Shown here piece by piece: positions 54,393 through 64,000 of a DNA stretch of 64,000 bases. The position numbers and the translations under genes are program-made. The DNA lies in NCBI GenBank assembly GCA_904063045.1, contig CAJFCJ010000002.1, forward strand, positions 3,405,891-3,469,890, in the 5' to 3' direction. The notes below the pieces were generated by a model. It saw nothing but the letters and a program-made list of their open reading frames with translations. It had not been told where the DNA came from and ran no database searches. This DNA is from Dimorphilus gyrociliatus. Lineage: Eukaryota > Annelida > Polychaeta > Dinophilidae. How positions within the stretch are numbered: position 1 is the stretch's first letter; the number at the start of each line of letters is the position of its first letter.

Positions 54393-57300
54393 GAAGATAG
54401 GGGAATGGGGGTTTTCGGTAGAAAAATATAAAAGCAGAAAAGAGGAACTTGACAGGTTGTATTGCAGGAAGTATTGGGAAATTTACTTTTTCCCTTCTTG
54501 TGTCATCAAAAAAATTTATGTCTCGTTCGATAATATTCAATAAAACCGACACATTTCGTCTGTTTACTTTAGCGGCCAAAGCTCTATTTGCGCTCATCAC
54601 GTGCTCTTTTCTCTAGTCAATTTTATCTCCTGTGCTTTCAGGAAGATTTCTAGGATTTTATTATATCTTTTATATATTTTTTACTTATTTATAGATTGCA
54701 TATAAAGATAGAACCTGTTTTTCCTTAAAAGATGTTTATATCTATTTTTATATAATCGTTTCTTTTTCGCATCTTTGAATCTCTTCCTTCTATAGGCTCC
54801 CACAGTTACAGTTACTTTGTCTCTCCCCTGTCTCCTTCTCTGTCTTTCCGCCACTCTTTTCTATCTTTTCTTCTCTCAACGCAGCAAAGTATGATAAGAA
54901 ACGAAGGCAAAAAGTAATTTCTAGCAGTAGAATGAAAAGTTCTTGGCTCTTTTTGACATTTCATCCATTTATCAATCATCTGTTTGATGATGACATTCCT
55001 TTGACTGGTCGTTTTTCAATTTTAAATGACAGTGTGACTAGGAATGTTTTTTTTCTTTGTTTGTCAAGAACAATTTATGTTGTACTTGTATTGATTGAGT
55101 CCATTATTATAGCCTACTAAAATCATAACTTAATATTTTCGAGAGATTTATCGGTCAACGAATTTGTGTTTCTTCGTTTCGAAGAACAAGTTGTTTTTTA
55201 TGTAGACATCTACAGATCTAAAAAAAAATTCGATTTGGCTTTTAAGTCTCTAATGCAAATTCAAACTAATTAAAGAAAAACAGTCGAATAATTTCAAAAA
55301 GTTATTTTTAGAATATTTACTATTTAAAAAGCAATCCACGTCTACCAATATTCACACTTTAACTCAATACTTATTCTTCTGATATATAGTTTATTACTTT
55401 AGATAAAATAAAGTCATTCTAACAGATGAGAGCTTTCTTAAATCAAGTCCATTAAGAAATACGCTCCCTATCACTTGAGATATATGATAGTTGCATTAAA
55501 TTGGATATTCGTGTAAAATTTCAACATTTGCATTTAATACCTTTACCAAAATATGTAATATCATCATTCTACGAAGGTATTTCAACTTGGGAATTGGAAA
55601 CTTTACAAAGAATTTTATAAAACTTGTTTTTATTATAAATTACCGTATAATTAACAATTTTTATATAAAAAGATTATTTCTTCCATTCTAATGTTAGAGT
55701 AATTCTAACTGTTAAGTTTCTATACAAATATTTATTTAAGGAAAGAAATAACAGCTGTTATAAAAAGTGAACATTTTTTTTAAGTACTTTTCAAGATTAT
55801 TCACTGTGTGCGTTCACATATTCTCTAGTCGTATAAATATACTATATACATAAACAAGTTAGATCTGTACATGTGACAGTTGTTGTACGAAATTCTTTTT
55901 TTTGTAGCGTCATCTGTTAATTAGTTTTGTAAGAATGTAGCAAAAAAGAAAAAGTGAAAAAAAAATAGATCAAATAATAAGAGTATTAATAGAATGGAAC
56001 TGCTATAATTAGGGGATAGAGGAAGAAGGAGAGGGAGGGAGAAATTAGTTAGATGTAGAGGAGAATTATTTGTAAATATTTTTATATTATTAAAAGAGAA
56101 CAAAACTATTTTGTTTTATGAGATATGAATTTTTCAAATAAGGTTATTCCATGATTGCGTGAAAGATTCTAATCAAAGGGGGAAGCTCTGAATAATACCT
56201 CTTTTAAACCCTTAATTAAATGAGAAAAAAAATTCTTTTGGGAGTCGTCGACCTTCACACATAAATATTTAATATAAATAGGCGTCATTTTCAATTCTTT
56301 TTATTATTAAATTAGGTCAAACTGTTTGTAATTACTACTGTAAAGATTTTGTTCTAAAAGAAAGCTATATAAAGAAAAAATATTAATTCAAACAGACAGA
56401 TTAAACTGGCTCGAGACGACTATTACATTTTTATTAAGATAAGTTATATTTCAGTTTTTATTATAGAAAAATGTTTGTAAGAGGGCTTGTCGACTCTCAA
56501 CACAAGATGACTTAGATTGGCTACAATTACTTCCTCCGACAACAATCGATAGGATAAAAAACTATTCTTTAGAGTTTTCTTTTCATACTTATATTTATTT
56601 TCTTAAACTGGAAAAAACCTTACAATTTATAAATATTTGTTGATTTTCTTAGTAAAAAAACAAGTATAAACAGTCCGTATATGTAGTTTATAAAGATATA
56701 AACTAAATAGCTGTTTATCATTTGCTGATTGCTGATAAGTTCAATTGCTTATTGACAATTTCTTCTTACAACAGGAAAAAATGAAACGAAAAGATTTCCG
56801 GTTCTTGTATTTTTACATGGAGAAAATTACGAATATGGCTCAGCAGATAATTACGACGCGTCAATCTTATCCGTCAAAGGAAAAGTCATGGCGATTACGG
56901 TCAATTACAGGCTAGGAGCTTTGGGTGAGTATCGTCAAAGTCTACCGACGCCTGGGCGTCTCATGTTTATTAACCTCTACAGTGGAAACGAGATAAATCG
57001 TTAAAAGGCTATTTTTCAAATTCGCTTTCTCATTATAAAACAAACATCTCACTTAGGCCATTCATTCATCCTTAGGAAAACATTTAATCGCCATAAAACC
57101 CTCTTTGAAACGAAACCAGAGAGAAAATATATAAAATACCAATATTGTTCAATCGTGGTTTGACAGTAGCAAACAAACGAGATATTGTAAATGATTTTCA
57201 TTCATGGAATTTTTCCAATTCTTAATAAGTATAATGCTTTTGAAGAGGTTATCTATAAAGGAATACATAATATTCTTAGAAATCCTATAAGTTGTAATAA

Positions 57301-60300
57301 AGTACAGGGATATAGATGAAACATTTTAACGCTCAAGGTAGAAATAGCGGAAGAAATAGGAACGTTTGTAAATTAGCTGACTAGGACTGTTTAATTGAAA
57401 AAAAAGGAAAATGGAAAGTGTAGGAGAATATTCCGTCCAATTTATTCTCTTTGCTTCCTATTCTCCCACTTCGATATCTCTCTCTGCGTCTTTGTTATCT
57501 TACGACTCCTTTACTTCGTTTTGTATTACTTAGTTCCTTTCATTTGTATACAATGACACAATTTGATGAAATTTTACAGTTTGATTTTGATTGCGGGGCA
57601 AATAAGATTCCTTTCGCGATTGACCAAAGGAAATAAGTAATGATAGGAGTAAAACTGCAAAAAAAAAAGAGAAAAAAAGAAGAGTTGTCGGAGGGATTTC
57701 CAATTTCATTATCAATTTAATAATGAAAAAAAGTTTCTCTTTATGTTTATATATTAGTATATAGATATTTTTCTTTATTAATCATCTCATGCTATTCTCT
57801 TCTTCTCTTAGAAATAATCGACAATCTCTATTGGTTTTAAACCCAAAATTCCTCCTTTTTTATTTTCAAATCAAAGCAAATTTGTAGGTCAAAACAATTA
57901 TCCTTTAGAAAAGTTAAACAAGCATATATTTATCAAGTTAAAATACCATTAAATAGGATTAAATCATTCGCCTTGGAACTAGCTTCGACACTAAAAATCG
58001 TTTTTACTCATCTATTATTGGTATAAAAACTTTTAAATGTAAATTGTTGTCGTTTGGCTGCTGATAGTCTTCACGAGTCGAAATTTATTTAGATAAAAAT
58101 TCCCAAATGGTTAATCTAATAATAAAGCCATTTTTACTATTTGAAGAATAGTTATCAGTTTTTAATAGGAAGGAAAAAGTTTCTCTCTATAAGATGCTTT
58201 TTAATAAATCTGAAACCTAACGATATTATGAAAAAGCCGGATATCTCCGTAGATATAACTTTTTATTGTGCTGTTAATCCCAGGGTTTGCAAGTACTGCT
58301 AACGGCGATGCTCCCGGAAATTATGCTCTCTTAGACCAGCGAGCTGCACTACATTGGATTCAAGAAAATATCGGCGATTTTAATGGTGATAGAAATCAAG
58401 TAACATTAATGGCTCATGGTTACGGAGCAGCTATGGCACATTTACTTTTGATCTCACCAGTTCTAAGCGGTTTTTTTCCATTCCTGATTTTTTCGCTTAA
58501 TCAACCGCAATTCACTAGGCTTTCTTTTCTATTCTATAGGCAAGAATCTACTGCAACGCGTCATATTGCAGAGTGGTAGTGCATTTTCTCCTTGGGCAAT
58601 ATCCGACCAACCATTGCAATATATAAACCGTCTTGGTGCAGCCCTCAATTGTACTAAGAATTTAGTTCGATGCCTGAAATCTAAATCGTTCAAAGAGCTG
58701 ATTGATTCTGAGATTCTTCACCCGAAGTACTTATCTGGCTTTGGACCTGTTCTTAATCATAGAGCTCTGTTTCCTGAAGATTTAGAAAGCTTATCTGGTA
58801 AAGAGACGTTCTTGGACCGTGTACCAATCTTAATAGGATTTACAGCCAACGAAGGAGATGCCTATTTCAATGATAAACAATTGAAAGATGGCGTTAGCGT
58901 TACTGATAAGTCTCGAATTCTTCGCACGTTCGTTCGAAACATTTTCCGATATCAACGGCAAAAAATTTACGAATTGCTAGTGGAAAATTATGGCCTAGAT
59001 AAGTCTGATGACCCAGTAAAGTTGCAAAGATCGCTAATGGAACTAATTACGGACGGTCTCTACATTTCTCCGATTCTCCGTTTGCTGTTATATCGTAAAC
59101 GAAAGAAGTCTACATATTTATACGTTGTTTCCAGGAAAAGCGCGGGACATGGCACAGATCTACCTTTAGTATTTGGTGCTCCACTACATCCTGGTAAGCT
59201 TTTGTTTATTACTCTCTTCTCTAAAACAAGATATAAATTCCATAGGGAGTTAATGTCTTGAAAATAAGCACCACCTTTAATGCTCTAAAGATACCCGCAA
59301 ATTCCCATTTTAAAGTTGTAAATTCATTATCAATTTCTTCGTCGCAAATTTTTTTTATGTAACTTCTGAAAAAAACCGATAAGGCATTGGGATTTTGGAA
59401 TCTAGCAGCTACTCGCCTCTCAAGGGTAGAATACTTAAAAACTGTGATAAACGATGTCTTTCACGCATCATGGAGGACAAACATTAAGAATCTTTGACAT
59501 GATAATTAGCTTTCTAGAAGTTTGTTTATTTGAATCTGCTTTAAGATGATCGAATAATTTTTAATCTGTAGTCCAACCTCAATTTTCTTTGAAGATGATA
59601 CATGAGTTTTAGGCTAAATTAAGATCTATCGCGTGAAAAGTATTTTAATAATCAATAATATTAACAATTTAATTAAATTGTGCTTAATTAAAGCAGTCAT
59701 GTGACAATTGAGATAAATTTAGATTTTATCAAATAACATTCATTCACTTAAGTGTACAAGGACGAAGGTTATCTGTGTAAGGAATATCGCAATCGAAAAG
59801 TTACCGTACCATGCTATACTTCTATATATATTGCCAATTTGCTTATAAAATTTATTGTTTTTTAGCTCTATTTTTTTCCGCTAAGTGATAAATTAGAAAG
59901 AAACGTTTACAAAATAGTAATTGAATGTATCAAATCCTTTTGCTCCTTAGGTATCGATCCATTTGGTAACAACATTGATAACAATGGTACTCCGATCAGC
60001 GAGGCTGTAGTTACTTACTGGACGAATTTTGCAAAAACAGGGTAAGTGACCTGTTAAAGCTATTTATGAGGCTGGGTAAATTGATTTCAAGCATATTGCA
60101 GAGATCCGAATAGACCAGCCCCTCTAGACGTCTATTGGGAGCGGTATGAAAGAGATCAACCGACTCATTTGGATATAGGTGACTATATTTTTCTAGTTTG
60201 ACTTTTTTAACACAATACATAATATGATAGCTCTTGAGAATAATATTTATTTGATTTAAGCTTAGGCCTAAACATGGAAAAAACAAAATTTTCATAGAAA

Positions 60301-61055
60301 AATAACAACTAGATTATTGTTATTTAACAGGTAACAAGTTGGAAATGAAATTAGGATATTATAAACCCTCAAAAATGACTCTATGGCAAAAAGAGATTCC
60401 AAAATATCATAAGCCAAATGATTTATCACAGAAAATGCATTTACTAGATAATTTTCAAGATAGTTCTACCTTTGAAAAAGAAGGAACAAAGAAGCTGGAT
60501 GTGTACTTTCCTCCACCACCTATAATGCCATTAAAACCGAAATTTAATTCAAGTTCTACCGAAACTTCTAACCCAAAGAGTCCTTCTGAGGAGCTTTTTA
60601 CACCTGCTACTATCAAAAAGTTGGGTAATCTTCCAAATTTTTTATCAACAAGCACAGCGTTTGCTCAGGAAACTGCACCAAAATCTTCATTCGCCTTTTC
60701 AGTGACCGTTGCAGTCGGTTGCACTTTGTTATTCTTTAATATAATAATATTTGGCACCTTTCTCTACAAGCGGCGTAGATTATCAAGAGATTTAAGGAAG
60801 AGACGAAGGCAATTGGAGGAACGCGAAAAAGTTGCTAATTCCTCAGCTAATGAAAGCGATGCTCTCACAATACTGCCAGAACCAATAACGCCATCTAGGA
60901 GATCTCAGGCGGTGTCAAACTCAAATCATGTTCCATTATGTAGATATCCTCCTCCATTTGGATTTCCAACTCTGAGTAGAACAACTGCAATTCCAAGGTA
61001 CGAAGACGGTGTAGAAGATACTTATTGTACAACAAAATCTGCCACCGCCGTTTAA
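51379..61055 (+). CDS. Nlgn: Neuroligin, postsynaptic cholinesterase-like adhesion protein (7 exons)
   Basis: Exons 51379-51814, 56775-56924, 58284-58469, 58540-59193, 59951-60041, 60102-60178 and 60331-61055 give 772 residues. Neuroligins bind presynaptic neurexin and organise the postsynaptic side. A hydrophobic leader is followed by a full carboxylesterase-like domain: GPVRG, FIGVRYA, EDCLTLN, VFLHGE, VNYRLGALGF, GNYALLDQRAALHW, LQSGSA, and VTYWTNFAKTGDPN near its end. The catalytic Ser is replaced by Gly (AHGYGA where enzymes have GESAG), as in known neuroligins, so it should be inactive. After a Ser/Pro stalk come a transmembrane helix (about 652-677), a KRRR stop-transfer and a roughly 90-residue tail ending TAV, a class I PDZ ligand. 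The stalk plus single helix plus PDZ end separate it from secreted esterases. Start chosen as the ATG giving a signal peptide. Intron 1 is 5 kb; the others are 70 bp to 1.4 kb. Confidence 0.93.
51815..56774. other. Intron 1 of neuroligin
   Basis: 5 kb intron, mostly AT-rich. It contains a GA microsatellite (54362-54399), one TATACAGTATA (53259-53269), and two antisense open frames described separately or rejected. No sense exon is needed for a complete neuroligin. Confidence 0.6.
54082..54600 (-). CDS. Unassigned 172-codon antisense open frame in neuroligin intron 1
   Basis: Reads from ATGATG directly after a CACGTG box (54598-54603). The first 45 residues (ANRALAAKVNRRN..., then IIERDINFFDD) look protein-like. 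The middle is translated from the GA microsatellite (LSLSLFLSL) and there is one possible membrane segment (about 104-126). I recognise no family, and a chance frame made longer by the microsatellite is the more likely explanation. Confidence 0.18.
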
Positions 61056-61582
61056 CAAATAAAAGAGTATTAAATATGCATGAAATGGTGCTTGTTCTTT
61101 GTTTATGCGTACTTTTTCCCCTTATAAGATAGTACATATCAATCTGTATCATTTTTTCATAGCTGTATGCATTCAATGGATAAAGAAAAAGAGAGAGAGA
61201 GAGAGACAGCTGTTGGACAAATTATATCTTTTACATTTAAAGTATTTCTATTCATTTTTATGATAGATAAGACTTTTGATAATAAAAATGTATTCATTTT
61301 ACTTTATTTTATGTACGTGTCTTTTACGCATACCACATAATTATTCCTATTAACAATTTCATAAAAGTCTTATTTATTTGTTTTTTTTAAGCAAGTAATT
61401 ATTTAGACTTTGTGAAATTTTTAATGATTCATCATAGGCAACTTGATCAAACATTAAAGACTGGTGTATAAGCTGAGGTAGAGAGACATTAGCATGGAAA
61501 ATTATAGTTGTCAGCAAATCATAATAAGAGATAATATTCAAGAAATAACTTTTATTTTACATAAAAAAGCTATTCAGGAATA
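61056..61582. other. Convergent 3' ends of neuroligin and the sulfotransferase
   Basis: About 530 bp with no coding signal. TTTATT at 61551-61556 reads as AATAAA on the minus strand, 27 bp after the sulfotransferase stop. A short GA run lies near 61183-61206. Confidence 0.5.
61058..61063 (+). terminator. Candidate poly(A) signal of neuroligin
   Basis: AATAAA three bases after the neuroligin stop codon. Very close to the stop, so either the 3' UTR is short or a later signal is used. Confidence 0.3.
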
Positions 61583-62896
61583 TTAATAAATTTTATATTT
61601 CTTTGAATAGCTCTGACATTCTCTACGGATTCTTTCGCCATCTAGTAAGAAATCATTAATATGCTTGTAAGATGTCTTATTTTTATGTGAATCTGCAAGA
61701 TATTTCGTAAATATTTCATCGCATTCATCGTTATATTCCATGTTTACTTGTTTGTAAATTTCTCTCAAGATTTCCAATGGATTTTGTACTAAATCTTTAA
61801 AGTTAATATCAATAGCTCTTTGGAATGAGCAATTTTTTATTTCTTCTATAGATCTCCTCAAATCATATTTTCTTACCTCTTTCAAGTATTTTTCTGTTAA
61901 AAAGTCGCTAATAAATTTAACGTTTCTCGAGAGTGGACTTTGAAATAATTTTGAATCGTATATTGTCAAATTTGTTATAGATGAGATGACTTGTTCTACG
62001 TTTCGGTGAATTGTTATAAATTGAGCATCTTTAAAGACTGTGAATAGGGCTTTCAAATTTACATTCGAATTTAAATGGTGCATTAAGAGAAATCTTCTAT
62101 TTTTCATATTCTGTTGAAATGCTATTGCCTGAAGAGACCTTTTAATACTTTTGTAAATTTTTATATGATCATCGAATTTGATTTTCTCAATAAACTTGGA
62201 ATATTTTGGTAGGTTTAGCATTTTTGGAATCAGAACGAATATTCCTTCAGCTTTTAAAAGATTTGCCAATTCCTCTGGATCCTTCATTGTTGTACCATGG
62301 GCAGCCATTATTTCTTTAGAGCCTACCAAGTATCTTCGGAATTTTAAAGATTTGTCAAAGTTTAAAATTGTTTTTTCATTAGTTTCTGTTGTCGGTTCTT
62401 CAGGAAAAGGAATAGACGAAATCATTTCCCATAGAGCAGGAGCTTTCCACCTTTTATCTTTACTCATAAGAAGATGTAGAAAAGTGCTGCCAGTCCTTGG
62501 TAGAGTTATAATAAAAACTGGCTTTTCGAACGGAACATCTTCAATTTCGGGATGGACCTCTACGGCTTGAATTATTTTATCCTTATTTATCAAGCTTGAA
62601 GTAATTTCAGATTTCAATCTGATGTAGCCTGAAAGGCTAATCTCTCTCTTTTCATCTATTTCATTGAATAAAATTGTTAGTGCTTCTTGAGTGTGTTGTT
62701 CTCTCTTTAGTAACTCTTTTAGGCTATCTGGTAAAGAGGAGTAAAATTCTTGAAAGGAGAAAGAATTGAGTCTTATTCCAAAAAAAGTGAACATTGAAGC
62801 ATCAATAAAATCAGAAAATCTGATAATCAATGAATGAAAGATAAAAATACATCTTTCAATAAACGAAGCCAGTAAATTCGTGGAATAGTCTTCCAT
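61583..62896 (-). CDS. Single-exon sulfotransferase of the Sulfotransfer_3 type
   Basis: 437 residues on the minus strand without an intron. The 5'-phosphosulfate-binding loop is LPRTGSTFLH (residues 132-141), followed by KRWKAPALWEMISSIPFP (about 148-165), the pattern of PAPS-dependent Sulfotransfer_3 enzymes. The 3'-phosphate-binding site is FITIHRNVEQVISSI with Arg298 and Ser305. It should transfer sulfate from PAPS to a small or lipid acceptor; the acceptor is unknown. The usual LKSP-H motif before the 3' site is altered (FLLMHHLNS), so activity is not assured. The N-terminal 50 residues contain hydrophobic stretches that could associate with membrane. This type is common in bacteria and patchy in animals, and all other complete genes here have introns. 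Transfer from bacteria or a retrocopy are options, but its A+T content looks like the rest of the window. Confidence 0.85.
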   Translation of the reverse strand: MEDYSTNLLASFIERCIFIFHSLIIRFSDFIDASMFTFFGIRLNSFSFQEFYSSLPDSLKELLKREQHTQEALTILFNEIDEKREISLSGYIRLKSEITSSLINKDKIIQAVEVHPEIEDVPFEKPVFIITLPRTGSTFLHLLMSKDKRWKAPALWEMISSIPFPEEPTTETNEKTILNFDKSLKFRRYLVGSKEIMAAHGTTMKDPEELANLLKAEGIFVLIPKMLNLPKYSKFIEKIKFDDHIKIYKSIKRSLQAIAFQQNMKNRRFLLMHHLNSNVNLKALFTVFKDAQFITIHRNVEQVISSITNLTIYDSKLFQSPLSRNVKFISDFLTEKYLKEVRKYDLRRSIEEIKNCSFQRAIDINFKDLVQNPLEILREIYKQVNMEYNDECDEIFTKYLADSHKNKTSYKHINDFLLDGERIRRECQSYSKKYKIY

Positions 62897-63174
62897 TATT
62901 TTTCAAAAGAGATATAAACTGCTAATAAACTAAATTGCACTACCTGATAGCTATAACACATATGTGGAAATGGATAGCTATGGGTCCGATAATAATCCTG
63001 ATCAATGCAGTATCATTTAAATATTTTTTATAGTTATTACTTTTACTCTATTCAATTAGTGTCATTATTAAAATATGTTGCCGTGACTATTACCATTTTC
63101 CAATAAAAAACGATATAATAATATATTTAAATAAATATTCAATGTAATAATTTATGTGACGTTAGCAAAAAAAG
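62897..63174. other. Short intergenic interval, no gene seen
   Basis: AT-rich. It contains the upstream region of the minus-strand sulfotransferase and the 3' UTR of the next minus-strand gene. No distinct signal is recognised. Confidence 0.4.
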
Positions 63175-64000
63175 CTAGCAATATTCTTCATTTGTTGCTA
63201 AATTTAATACAAATAAGCTAACATCTTCTTCAACGGCTAGCGTGTACGCATTAAGAATGTCATTTGAAATATAAGTTTTTGACAAACTGCACCTTTTATG
63301 TCTTTTTATATAAGATCCACTTCGACAACCACTTAATTCTTTACATAGACGAGAGCAATTAATAATATTTGGTACGTTTTCGTGAATTTTATTAAGGTAT
63401 GTGTTTTGAATAGTTCTTTTAGCTGTCTTAACGATAAAAAACATTTCTGGCAGTAAAAATTGAAAAGGATTAGAATTTATTAGAATAGTTTTAATAATCT
63501 AAATAATGCTTACCCTTTTGATAATCTTCAATAAAATAAGCATACTCATTACAAATTCTTAGATTTACATTGTTTGCTATTAAAAGGACAGAATCAGTAT
63601 AAATTGCCGATTTGCAGTGGAAGGTAAATGTTGCTGGCTTTTTAGGATATATAGTCATTTTAGTTTCGCTACAGATGCTTACTTCCGTGTTTGTTGTGCT
63701 AGTTATTTTCAGAGTAGACGTCCAATATAAATCACTAAACATTTGAAATCCGATCGCTGTTATATTGTAGTATCCATCAAAGTACATACTTAAACTCTTT
63801 CCGTGGTGAAGGGATTGACAATCTTCTCGAGGGTATACTTGTGAATTAGAAGTTAGCTTTCGATATGTACTGTTTATCACTCTTTCTACTTCAAAAATGA
63901 ACAATTAATTAGTTATAGTTAACTCGCAATATATAACTAATACCTCCAAGTGTACTGTCGGTTACGTTTAGCCCAAAAACCACAACCTCGCAAACCCTAA
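63175..64000 (-). CDS. 3' part of a secreted fucolectin-like plus PAN-like domain protein (partial at right edge)
   Basis: Three minus-strand exons: one running in from beyond 64000 to 63944, then 63888-63514 and 63446-63175, all joined in phase 1. The first ends with RVCEVVVFG, the closing strand of fucolectin / F5/8-type C lectin modules. The second is a symmetrical 375-bp module with a similar closing strand (LRICNEYAYF) and four Cys, apparently a diverged copy of the same fold. The last exon has a PAN/apple-like Cys pattern (NCSRLCKELSGC...RCSLSKTY) and ends in EEYC. Such modules bind carbohydrate and protein in secreted or surface proteins of many invertebrates. The start, and any signal peptide, lie outside the window. 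Domain names are from motif resemblance. Confidence 0.6.

Noticed and set aside
63985-64000. CCCTAA at the window end, resembling a telomere repeat
   Set aside because: It is a single copy inside the coding exon of the fucolectin-like gene.

Overview
The window is eukaryotic nuclear DNA from an AT-rich (roughly 70-75% A+T by eye) invertebrate animal. Genes are split by GT-AG introns, some of only 60-110 bp and others of 1-5 kb, and the gaps are full of TA, GT, CT and GA microsatellites. The gene content (TGF-beta-type SMAD, ecto-phosphodiesterase, dystrobrevin, nicotinic receptor, neuroligin, fucolectin/PAN secreted protein) points to a bilaterian with synapses. The nicotinic receptor looks protostome-like. 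I cannot name the species. I see no transposase, reverse transcriptase, rRNA, tRNA or CRISPR array.

Layout on the + strand: an empty AT-rich stretch to about 2.6 kb; a SMAD2/3 gene (2766-6600) that keeps the MH2 domain but has only a relic of MH1; an AT-rich desert to 13.1 kb; a secreted ENPP-type ecto-nucleotide phosphodiesterase (13164-18878) with two complete catalytic units in one 1474-residue chain; a small four-exon PTB-domain protein resembling ICAP-1 (19540-20378); two orphan coding exons (21.7 and 23.2 kb); and dystrobrevin (28150-40955) with a long exon-modular N-terminal extension.

After another gene-free gap, an alpha-type nicotinic acetylcholine receptor subunit lies on the minus strand (49900-45956). 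It is head to head with neuroligin on the plus strand (51379-61055), their start codons 1.5 kb apart. Beyond neuroligin, on the minus strand, are a single-exon Sulfotransfer_3-type sulfotransferase (62896-61583) and the 3' end of a gene for a secreted fucolectin-like plus PAN-like protein that runs off the right edge.

Dystrobrevin, the acetylcholine receptor and neuroligin are all postsynaptic or membrane-scaffold components, so the 28-61 kb stretch is an unusual neighbourhood of synaptic genes. The ENPP, neuroligin and last gene products act outside the cell or at its surface. The most notable findings are the two-headed ENPP, the SMAD2/3 lacking MH1, the Asn at the 9' gate of the nicotinic receptor, and two short DNA motifs far above chance: palindrome TATAC(A/T)GTATA and promoter-proximal AG(A/G)TGGCG. 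Exon boundaries were set by hand from splice consensus and family alignment remembered from known proteins; no search was run.
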